Assembly: GCF_014839805.1 (NCBI RefSeq)
Contig: NC_051118.1
Span: forward strand, 9,292,391-9,356,390
DNA from: Manduca sexta
Lineage: Eukaryota > Arthropoda > Insecta > Lepidoptera > Sphingidae
Direction of reading: 5' to 3'
DNA length: 64,000 nucleotides
The position numbers and the translations under genes are program-made. Shown here in pieces: positions 44,816 to 57,060 of the stretch. The notes below the pieces were generated by a model. It had not been told where the DNA came from. It ran no database searches and was given only the letters and a program-made list of their open reading frames with translations. Within the stretch, counting starts at the first letter, position 1, and each line of letters starts with the position of its first letter.

Positions 44816-46344
44816 GCCTTAACGCAATACATCTTCCCCACCGGTACTCACTATAAAAAAACATTAAACAACGTTCCGAATAGTTGTTTTAAACCACGAC
44901 ACAATAACTAGACGTCCAAATCTCCCGTCTGATGACAAAGGCCATGCTTGTTCACAAACAGTAGCAACACTACACAGAAATTTGAATTACAAATGTCGGC
45001 GTGGAACTGCGCTCGTCACTACCAGACATGAAATACATTGTCCAAGTGCCCGGTAATTATGTTGGTCATAATGTTATTTATACAGATGCAACACGAATGC
45101 GTATCCCTGCTTGGTGTAAAAGACGAACAAAACACTACCTATCATTTCTCGTAGGGAGGCCTAGTTAGAGGTAGTGGTCATAGCTTAAAATGGAAAAAAA
45201 AGAAAGAATAATAAAATTACAATAAACATTTGAATCTGTAAAATATGAAACATAATTTAGATTCCGTCAAAAACATTTTAGTGTTTTCATAAACCCAACC
45301 TTTAAGGAATCGTGGTATAATTAATGACCTAAAATTTTACCCTTATATAAATAGCAATAAGTAAATACGTAGTAAGGGAAATGAGCACCCGTTCATGAGT
45401 ATGACGTATGTGCCAGCCATCGTCTTCCTCAACCATATTGCGACGAAGTGGCCGACACGGCACACGACACCACCGCGAACACAGACAGTTAATGAATTGT
45501 AATCACAATCTACATGTCACTGTGGGATCGTATCCTTGATCACTGTCTTCAGAGCCTGGAACACAGCTTGGAATCTTACTAGCCAATGGGGAAACTGCAC
45601 CAATGAGCAGTTTTTCCTGTAAATAGTACTCGAACGGACACTCGCGCGTATAACTTCATTATATATTGAATAAACTATATATTTATCCAATCACATTAAT
45701 AACAATTTGATTTTACAATTTACATACACAAAAACACGTTCTGCGCGAAACAATGACGCAATTTGAATAGGAAACGCAGCGCTGCGGGGCAGTGGCGCAC
45801 ATGTACGAAACGCAACGACCACGGCGACTACCGGCTACTGCTAGCCGTTCCGTAAACATTAAACACACTAACCGATTCTGTTCAGTGCAATTTGCGATTA
45901 TTGGATATGTATTTCCATATTGTAATTGGTAACTGTGATTTGCAACTCTATTAGAAATAGTGATGAAACACAGAAATAAAAGAGAATTGATACATGAACA
46001 TTCGATTAGATTATAATTTATAGCCTTTTATTTATTTTTAGCTACAATTTAATGATAAATTATGTATAAATAAACTTCGAATGACCAAAGACGATACTAA
46101 TTAATAAAATGAATGTGTGGAAATCATCGTCGCCATCCTTGAATACGTTAAATAAATGCAGATTGTGTAATGTATAAATAAATAAATAATAAACGTGCTT
46201 GGTCTTTATTGTGTCTGAACGCGATAAACAAATACAAAATGGCAATGTTTATGCAAATTAACATCAGTCAAATTATACAAATAGGTTTATAATAGCAAGC
46301 ATTATAGGTATAATGATTTCTTAAGTTTGCGCGAATGTTATACA

Positions 46345-46441
46345 TTTAAATTAAACTATTTTACGAATTTTATCGCGAAACGTCGGGAGAAAAGTAAAAT
46401 ATTAATACCGCGATAAAATTGGTAAAATAGTTTAATTTAAA
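46345..46441. repeat. Foldback palindrome in dispersed repeat F
   Basis: Arms at 46,345-46,378 and 46,409-46,441 (AAACTATTTTACGAATTTTA and its complement, both ending in CGCG) pair over about 32 bases with a few mismatches and a ~30-base loop. The left flank resembles 38,150-38,245. Confidence 0.75.
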
Positions 46442-46908
46442 AGCATGATAGGCATAATTATATCAGCGAACTTAAACGTGACATTTCCGAAAAACCGCTA
46501 CAATCAAATAGGCATAACGGACAACTGAATCTTCTGTAGAATTTGTAACATGCCCGATAGAACAAACTAACAGATATCTCTATGATTCTGTTATCAAACA
46601 ATCAGTCTATCGCCGTCTAGTGCTGAATGTAGGCCTTACTTTCCAGGCCCATGAGACTGCTTTCCTTTTTTTTAAATAGGCAATATACTTATCTTTTATT
46701 ATAAATATCTAAAACTTTTCCATATAATAATTGCATATTTGATTTTAGTATTATGAAGAAATTTATTTATTGTTCTCTTAAAAATACAGAGCGCGTTAAT
46801 CAAACGGCATGGCATTTATAATATAGATAATAGTCACAGTATTTATTTTCAAAAACGATACAAACTTTAGGACAAGTTTTCACCTGTCCAAAAGCCAGTC
46901 ATAACATC

Positions 46909-46931
46909 ACATACACACACACACACACACA
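46909..46931. repeat. (AC)n microsatellite
   Basis: About ten AC units. Confidence 0.9.
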
Positions 46932-47114
46932 TGTGCAGTAGTAGGTGGGTACGCACAAAGGGACGGCCAATTAGTGACAACGCGTGTCATATACGCACAC
47001 GTCCCGTACAGCACGATATATTGATTGCTGTGTCCGTCCGTCCGACGTGTTTACATCCATTTCAAAGCACACGATAAATCGACACGATAGAGCGATACAG
47101 TTCAAATCGTATAG

Positions 47115-47356
47115 TCTATATAATACATATTAAAATAAATCCCTATTTACCTTGGTCACGTCATCACGCGCGAACGGCTGAACCGATATCACTATTTTTT
47201 TTTGTTATTGTCAGGAGAAGGATCTTATGAAAGAAAAAATTAAGGTAATAAGTTGAGCGGAACGTTAGAAAATTTAAGAAAAGTTAATTTCAGCGATTGG
47301 CAGAATGCGTGCTGCAAATTCATAGTTGACAGGACATCGTCTGTCGGGTCAATTAG
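47115..47356 (+). mobile_element. Helitron, second copy of the 37.8-kb family
   Basis: TCTATATAATACATATTAAA start, middle CTTATGAAAGAAAAAATTA, end TCTGTCGGGTCAATTAG|T. The terminal C is changed to T. Confidence 0.7.
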
Positions 47357-48892
47357 TATTTTTAATAATTGCTCTACAAGATTACATGGGATATAAAAAA
47401 ATCTGTGTCAGGTTTTTGACACGAAATTGAGCTGTACGAAAATATGTACGCAAACTATTGGCGCCAAACGTTACGATCACGATACGATATTAACCAAACC
47501 ATCCAACGATTATGTCGCAACGTGTAAAGTCGGCATCAATACGCAACGTACGTATATTTATGATTTCAATGTCTGGTTTTCGATTGATGATTAGTGAGGG
47601 AACAAACGAAGCTTCAGACTGACGGGGATTTACCGATAACTATTCGTTTGAGTTATTAAGCCGACAAGACGATTAAATGACCAAAGCTTTACTAATAGTG
47701 AAAACTTTCATAGCTCCTATATTTTATCTGGTGCGGGTCAGTGGATGACTACTGGAGTCATCCTAAAAAGTAGGTAGCCCACAGCAACAAAGTCATTTTC
47801 GAATTTTGAGATTATATGACAATTTATCCACCATATCGTAAACGACATTTGCAGTAAGGTCTCTGCTTGTCCACTAAATAAATCTTCAAAAATGGTTTGT
47901 AAAGTGTATACGACAAAGTTAAGAAATATTGCATTTGTTTCACACTATAATACTCCTTACTTACTTTACTAAGGCATAAAGAGTAGTTTTTGTTATAAAC
48001 TGAATAAGTTAAGCAATTTGTCTTATAGTTCATAATAAGCATTACCTTATTCTCAAAGTATACCGATAGGTAACTTTGAATTGACTATTATCTTTATTGT
48101 CCAACAGTTTCGCGAAATAATAAAATTAATTACTTTTAAGGCATTTCTAAATACGACGTTCTTCAAAAACATCAAAAGAAATCATATTAACGATTTACTT
48201 TTATTGTATTTAATTAACTTCGAAAATAATTACGCAAATATTAATGCCAAATAAAGGAAGCTTATTAAGTTAATTTCATTAGATAAAATAAAAACTATGG
48301 ATCAGTGACGAAGGCTCCGTTGAATATCAAACTACCTTTCTAAATAAATTCTCATATAAGTATAAAGTGTGTATAGTGTAGCTACATTAACGTTCAAAAA
48401 CGAACCCCCAACAAGCTGTAGTGTGCTCAATTGTTTCCCGGCTACAATGCTATGAATTCCTTTACAGTTACATATTACATCGTCTTCCCTCTTCAAATTC
48501 ATCTTTCTCTTCTGCTATGGATTTCACTTCAAGTTCCAGACATCGCGCGATTTGCTTTCATTAATCTCGGAGCATCCTCGTCGGTTTAGGGTTCTCCCGA
48601 CGTGTCGTGTCTCAGGATGTCACCGATTTGTCCGTCACAGTCATGACGCCGTCGACCTTTGACGACTCTTGTATCCTCACTTGTCTTACTCAGTCTACCA
48701 TCCATCCTCTCTAAAATTATTAGCATCCACTTAAGACAAGACAATACCGTCACCATAACAGTATCGAAGATATATGTGAATTGTGGATACAAAACCATAA
48801 TTGTGGATTGAGGCCTTAATGCTTTTCTCTATTTGGACCATGTATAACACAAGGATGATATTATTTACATTAATTTTTCTTACAATCTTATT

Positions 48893-49170
48893 TCTTACTA
48901 ATATAAATGCGAAAATTTGAAATGAACTCAGAAACAACTGAACGAATTTGGATCAAATTTGGTACACACATAGCCCTGGATTAAATCATAGGCTACTTTA
49001 TATAACGGTCACTTGCTCCCATAGGATATTATTGATTTATTATAATTTGTGTTTTTGAAAACATAACGCTGGCGCCATGTGTCGCCGGTGCTATGAATAG
49101 ATACAATGATTTGGGAACTTCTGTAGTGGGAAACGCTTCTAACGCAGGCGAAGCCGCAAGCAACACCTAG
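48893..49170 (+). mobile_element. Non-autonomous Helitron (278 bp)
   Basis: TCTTACTAATATAAATGCGA start, GGCGAAGCCGCAAGCAACAC then CTAG|T end with a hairpin GCGAAGCCGC-type stem. No coding capacity. Confidence 0.72.
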
Positions 49171-50012
49171 TAATAGCATAAACGTGGCAAAATGGAATTG
49201 ACTCCCACTCTAGTACGAACAGATACCTCAGTATTATACCGTTCTTGTAATATCAATTTCGCTAAGTAGTTATTGAAAGCGTTTGATACACAGTATTAAT
49301 CAACTTAAACGTTAATTATTGCTTATTAGAACTGTAGGTCAATTACGTTATAATTAAAGTTTCCCTATTAGTAATTATATTATCTTTCAATTTCCTCATT
49401 CTGGTAATATTGTGACTCGGATCGTAATGAGAAAGTTTGTATAATACCTTCCCCATAACAATAATTATAATAAATACATATTATTGGTCATTGCATAGTA
49501 TTTACCAATGCCTATGAGGATCTAGGTTCAATATATAATGCTGGGATATCACTGATATAATGTAACAGAAATAATTTTCGCAAACCACGAGTACAATTTA
49601 CATTTCTGCTTACGTCGCTGCGACCTCGACTATGCTTACGTCGGCTAATCGATTGCACCTTTGCCTTAAACTACAGCTAAAAACAGAATAATTATGCATT
49701 TAGATTCTGACATTAGGGCACCTATTATTTAAATCTAATATTTGAAACGTGTTGAATCAATAGGACAAAACATTCGACATGGGCGTGCGAGACGGACAGA
49801 GTTTGAGCAAGTTTTGCAATTAGCTGGCCGCGAGTTGCGATCGTAAGCCGGTAAGAGGATCCGTGGGGCTCGCCGGGAAGCCGTGTTACTTAGCGAATAC
49901 AACCCCTCCTGCTGCCACTCACATGAGGGACAATCTTTTTTTGCGGTTTATAAGTCGCAAGCTCATGAAGCCAAGTAAGCCTTGTGTAGTAGTCATATGC
50001 AGAAAGAAACTT

Positions 50013-50013
<1 letters not shown>

Positions 50014-50052
<39 letters not shown>
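50014..50052. repeat. (AC)n microsatellite
   Basis: About 19 AC units, directly before a SINE tail. Confidence 0.95.
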
Positions 50053-50053
<1 letters not shown>

Positions 50054-50166
50054 CATCACGCATTTATCCCTGAAGGGGTATAGAGGCGCAACCAAGGCAC
50101 CCACTTTCGCCAAGTGTGCTCCGTCCCATGATGTGATAGGGGGCGAGCCCATCGCCATATCGAGCC
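50053..50166 (-). mobile_element. SINE family A tail/body fragment
   Basis: CATCACGCATTTATCCCTGA, CACCCACTTTCGCCAAGTGT, CCGTCCCATGATGTGATAGG and GCCATATCGAGCC, all in family order. Confidence 0.8.
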
Positions 50167-51181
50167 TTCTCTACACCTTCTTCAAATTAATAATTAAATC
50201 GTGATCCTTACAGTACTGCAATCAGAAGCAACCGAGGCTAGTTTTAAATCGAAACTAACAAGTATAAAAGGCCCCTCCAGCAAAATCCTCGTAGACATTA
50301 AAGGAATTAAGTATTGACAAATTCAAAGCCAATACTGAGCGAACGCTGTACCGTAAAGCCTATTACCAAATTTCAGAATATTTGTATAGACTAAAGAGCT
50401 TTCTTGTATAAATGTCATAGTATAGCGTAGAAATTTCAAATTTCTGCCCGATTCCCAAAGGCCTAGGGTATTTTAGAATTAAAGGATATAACTACTAAAT
50501 TATAATTAATAGATACGCAAAATTGTTACAAATGATCCGTTTTAAGATTACATTGTTAAGGCATTTCCATGGGGTTTACGGAAAGGACTATTACAGAGAC
50601 TAAACCTTTGATGGAAACTGATCACTGTCCTTGAGATGATGATATCCTCAGAAGTTTCACGATAACTACACTTAAAAGCTCATACAAAGCCAACGCCTCA
50701 TATAAAGCTAAATATAGTCTTTTTGTGATCTAAAGACTATTTAAAACGTTAAACACTCTTCAGGAAACTGTGGTACTTTTTTCATAAACAGTTGGTCTGA
50801 CGTCAATTCACACTACATTACTGGACGCTACGTGACAGAAAAACGAATGTTACTGTTTCGTATTGTCCGCGAACACGACGCGATGCGGCGGTCTCCGCTC
50901 GGAACACGGATGCTCGTAAATAACACGGATAAAAAGCAAAACGTACCCCTTCAAGAACGAGACATATAGCTTGCTGCTATTAAATATTAATATCGATTAC
51001 AGTTTGAAAAGTACAAGAATCTTGCTGTTATAAACTAAGATGTTTTTATTACGTAGATGCGTTGTCCGAGCTCAATACTGGCAAGACGAAAGCAAGGTAA
51101 TTGCCCGACATTCACTTAATCAACCTCCGACCACTGTTGCGGCTAGTCAGCTTACTAACTTTTTGTATTTTTATAAACAAA

Positions 51182-51262
51182 ATGCCTTCCTGTGTTTTTA
51201 GACGATGTACAAATTATAGTGCAACTGTGAATGAAAAGAAAACGTTTAATTTCACACGTTAG
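51182..51262 (+). pseudogene. THAP-domain N-terminus fragment
   Basis: An ATG opens MPSCVFRRCTNYSATVNEKK then TFNFTR and a TAG. An initiator MPxC, a second Cys a few residues on and a K-x-FxF(H) block is the start of a THAP zinc finger, the DNA-binding domain of THAP proteins and P-element transposases. The expected FH-T follows only in the +1 frame (TTT CAC ACG), so a frameshift is likely. No later THAP motif (W.C, AVPTIF-like) is seen within about 200 bases. Confidence 0.5.
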
Positions 51263-51334
51263 TAATAAGTATACACGATGTAACTTATTTTTTAACTAAT
51301 AAATGCATTTTATTCGACTGCCATGGCGACGAGG

Positions 51335-51385
51335 CGGTCGACGCTCGGGCCCATTCGGGCTCACTCGGGCTCACTCGGTCCGTAT
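51335..51385. repeat. Short GC-rich direct repeat
   Basis: The CTCACTCGGG-type unit of about 11 bases occurs three times in a small CpG-rich patch. No function seen. Confidence 0.5.
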
Positions 51386-51483
51386 CAATGCGAGCTCCTA
51401 GGTATGTGACTATAATAAATACTGCGCTGTTTTTATGTGCAATTTTGTTAGCCTATGACGCGTCTATTTGTAAAACGTCATTG

Positions 51484-51682
51484 GTTATAAATGCGAAAGT
51501 TTGCGGGATGTTTCTCGCAATTGAACGAAGAACTTCTCAACAGATATGGATAAAATTTAGCACAACGATAAACAACGACCCATATAAAGGTTACTTTTAA
51601 CAATTACTATTTATAAATTGCATAATAGGACATACATACCGAGAATAAGATCTAGGGGGGCGGTGCCGCAAACACTACCTAG
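51484..51682 (+). mobile_element. Degenerate Helitron
   Basis: ATAAATGCGAAAGTTTGCGG start block and GGGGGGCGGTGCCGCAAACA, CTACCTAG end block. The 5' TC is not secure. Confidence 0.5.
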
Positions 51683-52665
51683 AATTATATTTTTGGCAAA
51701 AGAGTTTAGATTTGTTCGACAACATTATACGGTAGCGACCGGACGTTTTTACTAAACAGTTATTTTTTGTTCGACTCAGCTTTTTATTTTGTTTTATTTT
51801 TTATTTCGTTGTTGCTTTTTGTTGTTACTACATGTTGTTTAAAAATAAAACATTACCAAATATGATGTATCTCTGGGGATTACGTGACCCTCTCGATCAA
51901 ACCGACTGTATATATTTTTAAACAATTACAAAAACACGAAGTTTTGTATCGGACCCATAAGTACGTATGTAAGTCTGTAATGTCCCTGATTTTCTCATTG
52001 TATTGTTGCATTTATACTACAGTAACGAGTACTTATACATTTTTATTAGCAGACAAAAGTTCAGTGCAGTAATTACTGTGATAAATGATTACTAAATGAA
52101 TCTCAATGATCATTTGCAATATCTGCATACAAAAGACTTGTATGCGGGCTAGTCCCGAAACACAGAATGAGTCAGAAAGGTATTATTTGACTCCGACGCA
52201 TAATAATGGTTATAATAGACAATATTGAACCATTTGTCTGTCTCCACGTGTGTACCGACGAAGCTTCACAGCTAGCGAATTGATTTATTGTTGTTGAATG
52301 AAACGTATAGTTTATTATTATTTAAGCGAATTAATTTTATACCACAATCATATTTACATGACGCGTATTATCCATAGACTAGGCAGTAGTTATCAGCGCA
52401 TGCCTTATGTGAATAAATATCCGAAACACCAACCTAAAACATAATAAAAGTGCCCCAACTACGACAACGCGAACGCAAAACTCACAAAACTATTTTCACA
52501 ATAAATGTTAAGTTTACAAAATATAAAAACCATTTTCCGGCCGACACTCGCAGGGCGTAGTCTGCGACAAAATAAAAAAAAAATAACGTAAAAACAACCG
52601 CGACGGCGAACACAAAAACCCCCAACCCCCGGCGGGCGAGCGTATGATTTTTAAAATAAAAATAT

Positions 52666-52902
52666 TTATTCGACATTAATAGCTGTGGAGTTTGTGCCGG
52701 GCCGCCCCTCCGGCACTCCCGGGGAGGTGGTGATGCGCAGGGCCGGCTGTACTGTCACATCTACACCCCGTCGCTCCTCCTTCCTCGTACCACCACCAGC
52801 CCGCCAGCGTCGAACCGTTTGAGAGGTTTCATCAAATATTATTTTCCATGAAAAACCACCCGCCCTTTTAATTTGTAGTCGCGAATCGAGTGGGAATACG
52901 TC
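52666..52902 (-). CDS. Orphan 78-codon C-terminal frame (repeat-derived or last exon of an unknown gene)
   Basis: The minus frame is open from a TAA at 52,903 to a TAA at 52,666. It reads DVFPLDSRLQIKRAGGFSWK, IIFDETSQTVRRWRAGGGTR, KEERRGVDVTVQPALRITTS, PGVPEGRPGTNSTAINVE. The second half is GC-rich with coding-like codon use, and the stop overlaps an AATAAA signal. No start codon is in frame at its head and no clear acceptor was placed. I do not recognise it. It may be a LINE 3' end or a genuine terminal exon. Confidence 0.4.
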   Translation of the reverse strand, partial: DVFPLDSRLQIKRAGGFSWKIIFDETSQTVRRWRAGGGTRKEERRGVDVTVQPALRITTSPGVPEGRPGTNSTAINVE

Positions 52903-53339
52903 TTAGAAAATATTTTATTTGATGATGATATTAATATTTTTTTCACAGAAAAAACCTTTCTTTACTCGACGTAAAATAGATAAAAATGTTGACATAATTT
53001 ACAAGGCAATTACGAGCACGAGACGAGATACAGGTTTGTTTATTTCTTGAGGCTTTTTGTTTGCGAGCAACATAATGTAGCACACGCTTACACGTGCGTA
53101 AATTTAATTAAGTGAAAATTGACGGAAATTGCGAACAGACATTATTTTCATGGTAAATTATATTTTTATAAATGATCAACCGAGGCCCGCGAACACTCAA
53201 AATCCCAGAAGAATCGTTAGTCGCGAACATTAAATAAAAGATGACAATTAGAAGGGAAGACTTCGAGTATCAAGATTATTAATCATTACTACATAGTTTC
53301 CTTCAGAGTTTTTTACAGTGCTCTAAAAAAAATTTTGCC

Positions 53340-53640
53340 TTATCCTGTCCTCTCCTCTCCTTAACAGAACTACGCGTGCTGGCTTGCGAAACTTTAGTTT
53401 CGTGGTCTCTTCCATCTCTGCACGAACCAATCAATAATTCATATTTCTGCCGCATCATTAAGCTGTGGAACAGTTTGCAAGTATAGGTGTGCCCTCTTCC
53501 TACAACTTAGGATCTTTCAAGCGAAGCGTGAAGAAATAATAAACCAGGCCGGCAGAACTGTGGCGACAGTCATGTTTTTGGACTTCTCTTCACTTAGAAA
53601 TAGGTATAGTGTGGCTACTTTGCCCTGACGTATACTAGTC
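53340..53640 (+). mobile_element. LINE 3' end (ORF2 C-terminus plus tail)
   Basis: The frame reads NSYFCRIIKLWNSLQV, stop, VCPLPTTLGSFKRSVKK. The I-x-LWNSL...YNL..FK..V pattern is the C-terminus of jockey/CR1-type LINE polymerases. The 3' part (CAGGCCGGCAGAACTGTGGC, GTGTGGCTACTTTGCCCTGA) aligns with the end of family B, linking that family to a LINE tail. Confidence 0.65.
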
Positions 53641-54514
53641 GGTTCTAAATAAACTACACTCAGTGCAGAATAGCAGATACGCATCGTAACAATAACATAA
53701 TAATTAAAAAGTTACCGAGGTGTTTGACATCACTTATCGTATGACAAGTCACTGTTCGACCAAATTGAACAATAAACGATATTTATTCACTTTCAAGGAA
53801 CGTTATTTATCACAATAAGAAACCGGCAACAACCAACTCACTAGAACATTGTACTCTTAACCATTTCGATAAAAAAATATTTAAAAAGTAAATTTCCTTA
53901 AAAGGTTTGTGAAAAACCTACTCTTATGAGTCAAGTCAGTGAATCACGCAGGGGGTGCTGAACAGTCACCGAGTGTGCGGTAATTTTAACCAACTTTTAT
54001 GTCTAATTAGGGCTTATAGATGTCGCAATGGGACATCTCGTGAACCACGCAAGGTTAGGTGTTTAATTAATTCACCAATATCTTGTGATTTTTTAAATAC
54101 TCCTGGAATTCGAATCAGTGCTTAACAATCATGACAGGATAAATCCAGACGTCTGGTATCCGTACCTTGGAATTTATCATCAGCTCGGTGATGTAATTGA
54201 CGATCTTCATGATTTCCTTGAGCCTCCGAAACAAGGAATCGCTAATAAGTATGTATACGTAGATTTTTTACTTACGATATTAGATATGATAATACATAAT
54301 CATGTACATTGATTTATCCTTATAATCATTATAATAATCGATACAGTTGATGATAAATATTTTAACTTAATATTTTTTTAGTTCAGACAGACAGTAGAAC
54401 CAAGCCGTAGTCTGCATTCCAAAAGCGCTGTTTTGTTTTGACTTGCATCATATTAAAGACAATGACTAGGCATTCTGAGACCTAACATTCAATGACTCAG
54501 AATGTATAGTGCAA

Positions 54515-54815
54515 TGTAATAATACTAATAACAGCCCTGTATTATATATTGGCCCAGAGATGGGCACGGGCCTCCTCTACTACTGAGATGGTTCAGGCCT
54601 TAGACCACCACGACGGCTTAGTGCATGATGGCAGACTTACCATTACTCCAAACTTCATATCTAGAATTTTTATGTGTTTCCATATCTTCGAAATTTTAAT
54701 ATAGAATTCTTATATTATGTAGGTTTCCCTTCACCGATAAAGCGAATATAATTATTGATAATACACACGTAACTTCGAAAAAACAGAGGTGTCCCCAGGG
54801 TTTTGAAGTTTCGTT
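54515..54815 (-). mobile_element. SINE family M, minus copy, 5' end decayed
   Basis: ACAGCCCTGTATTATATATT, GGGCACGGGCCTCCTCTACT, ACCACCACGACGGCTTAG and AGGTTTCCCTTCACCG are the inverted family blocks. The Pol III head is not clear. Confidence 0.75.
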
Positions 54816-55339
54816 TCGGCACTTCGTTCCATTTCCAACCATGCTATAACATACTACAGTAATTTGTCATTATAAACTCTACATATTCCGTCTCTTAATA
54901 AACACGTGACACATACTTAGGCGACTCCCTTATTATTCTCAAAATCCTAGTAAACCGATTCTCATTCCATTCAACACTCACACAACAGTATCTTATAATC
55001 GCCCGCGTGTCACGAGAGAGATACATTGGTCGTGCGGTCGCGCCCTTATCAGCGTTCGTAAACGATCGATAATGCGCCTTATCTTCATGCAATACGATGC
55101 ATAATGTTTGTATTGAGTGCGGTACAGATAGCACGAATGACCTGTGACACGGTGCATGAATGTCGAGCCCGTGCCGGGACCCGGCTCGAATGCCGCACTG
55201 TACTCATGTTTATTATAAACTGGCTGAACTTAATGATGTACTAAGATTGTAGAATTTATTCGTACATTTGTGCAGACATTATTTAACTGAATGAGGATGC
55301 AGGTAAGTTCGAAAGGAGGATGTAATTTAGATATAATAC

Positions 55340-55520
55340 TGGGCCCTTATTCTGTATGATAGTGTAAACGCGTAACGCGGCCGTGTCATGTTATCTTCGA
55401 CAAAAGTGCGTGGAATGGTATTCTGTAAGCCAAATTTCTATAGTCCTAAACATGATGCGTTGTGTTAAGTGCTTGTTACGCACTGTCAAAATAACGTGCG
55501 GGATAGAGAATAAGGCCCCA
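55340..55520. mobile_element. MITE with TGGG...CCCA inverted ends (181 bp)
   Basis: TIRs TGGGCCCTTATTCT and AGAATAAGGCCCCA pair with one mismatch. The inside holds CGCGGCCGTGTC and GTGCGTGGAATGGTATTCTG, the latter a partial internal copy of the end. No coding capacity; the target duplication is not clear. Confidence 0.78.
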
Positions 55521-55783
55521 GGTAAGTTAACCAATACATAACACTGAGACATCTAGCCCAGATCAATATTAGATGAACCTTGCACTGCAGATATCAATGA
55601 TTAGCGACTTTCGGATCCACGACTTCTTGACTAGGAACAGGCAAATCACGCATAATTTATTCTGATGCAGGAGTCAGTTACAAAGCCTCGGATCCTATTC
55701 AATTCCAAAGCCGCTACCCTACGAAGACTGTCTACGATAAAAATCTCCTTTCAAACTTAATTAATTTACTAAATCAAACAAAG

Positions 55784-55988
55784 CCTAACAAGGCGTGTTT
55801 GAAACACGCGACCAAATCAAATTGGCCCAACCCATCTGAAGTAGTCACAAGTCGGTCGAGTTGTCGGCGCGAAGCCTCTGGAAATCGCGTTTGTTTACGC
55901 GGAAACTTTACCGTTCCGTGCGGGTCGTGCGGGGCTGCCGTGTGATATTTGTATGGCGTAGTAGGTGCTGAGCCGCCTGTGGAACGAC
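55784..55988 (-). repeat. Unclassified dispersed repeat U, copy 2
   Basis: The inverse partner of 29,905-30,110. The core 55,784-55,946 is 161/163 identical by eye. It begins CCTAACAAGGCGTGTTTGAA with the palindrome, and diverges past 55,946 (GATATTTGTATGGCG) before similarity resumes at CAGGTGCTGAGCC-like bases. Confidence 0.85.
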
Positions 55989-56429
55989 AGATCTAAGTTC
56001 AGCCTTTTTTACCCTGGCACGTGAAATTCTTCAGTCTAAATATATAATGGCGACCAAGGCGAGACATTGTGTTTCTATTCTCTACATTCTTTATTCGCAG
56101 GCAAAAACTAGTTAAATAAACGTAGCTACAGCCCATTATGCAATTCTTGACCTTTAAATGAATAAGAAACCATCTAAATTCCTTCGTTAATAAAATTTAT
56201 CACGTTTGCAATAATTTCGCGGGGCAAACGTTCGCGTTTACTTTTTGACTCGTGACTTACGCGACTTGGACACTGGAGCCTCGGCGCTATAGCCCAATCA
56301 ATATTTTTAGCACCTTTGTAATCTCACTATAAGTACTCATATCGATTCTAGGCAACAAAACATTTTTCATGACAATAGCTAAATCCGAGACCCGAAATAC
56401 CTTACATAAAATATAAGTTACAAAAAAAT

Positions 56430-56600
56430 CACCTGTTTACTGTCCCACTGCTGGGCACAAGCATCCTTTACTATTGAAATGATTGAGACCTTAGTCTACC
56501 ACGATGACCTAATGCAATTTGGCAGACTTCACATAGCTCAGAAATTCTTATGGCGAATATAATAATAGTAATCTAATTATACGAAGTTTTATTTGAATCC
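56430..56600 (-). mobile_element. SINE family M, old minus fragment
   Basis: TACTGTCCCACTGCTGGGCA, GAGACCTTAGTCTACCACGA and TTTGGCAGACTTCA match the family tail with many changes. Confidence 0.6.
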
Positions 56601-56814
56601 GGGCCCTTACTGAACTACTTTCATGTTAAAAATAAACTCACAGACGTAGCGTGCTCAGCGTCTATTCAAATGGTTAAGTTCCTTAATTTAGACATAATTT
56701 ACGACTTTCCACTCGCCTAACCCAGTTACACTAGGAGAGGTCTGGCCTGGTCACGAGATATATTTCAGCCAGGTCTAGATTTCTTTATACAAATTAATTA
56801 AGAGAGAAAAGCCG

Positions 56815-57060
56815 TTTGCTTGATGGTAGGCATCAGTGGCGAAGGATGACATTTTCTGAAAGGAAACCCGACACAAACATATACCTAGGTACTAATATGC
56901 ATCAATGAAGGCTGCAAATCTTTCTAATGCATCATCTAATTATATATAATTTACGAAAGGGAAGCCGGCAGGAATGGAATTATATGGACTCTTCGCCACT
57001 AGTATCGCGTTCGCTAATAAACAATAGAAACACCAACAAACGTTGAATTACAAAGCTGGG
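56815..57060. repeat. Mosaic of repeat E and repeat C fragments
   Basis: GAAAGGAAACCCGACACAAA parallels 39,700. AACAATAGAAACACCAACAA and TGAATTACAAAG parallel the minus repeat C near 6,690. Confidence 0.45.

Larger units (their letters stand above)
40267..52665. other. Upstream or first-intron region of the gene; no host exon identified
   Basis: AT-rich. Any 5' UTR exon and promoter of the gene should lie here or beyond, but I cannot place them. Stretches 40,300-41,890, 45,000-46,270, 47,360-48,880 and 49,180-50,040 hold no frame with coding bias. A 70-codon frame at 48,586-48,798 (minus) has no family signature. Confidence 0.5.

Noticed and set aside
48586..48798. 70-codon minus frame ending in a basic/acidic stretch
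   Set aside because: No motif, no splice context and weak codon bias; kept only as an unexplained region.
49863..50204. Small frames over the (AC)n tract
   Set aside because: Histidine/threonine or cysteine/valine runs are microsatellite translation.
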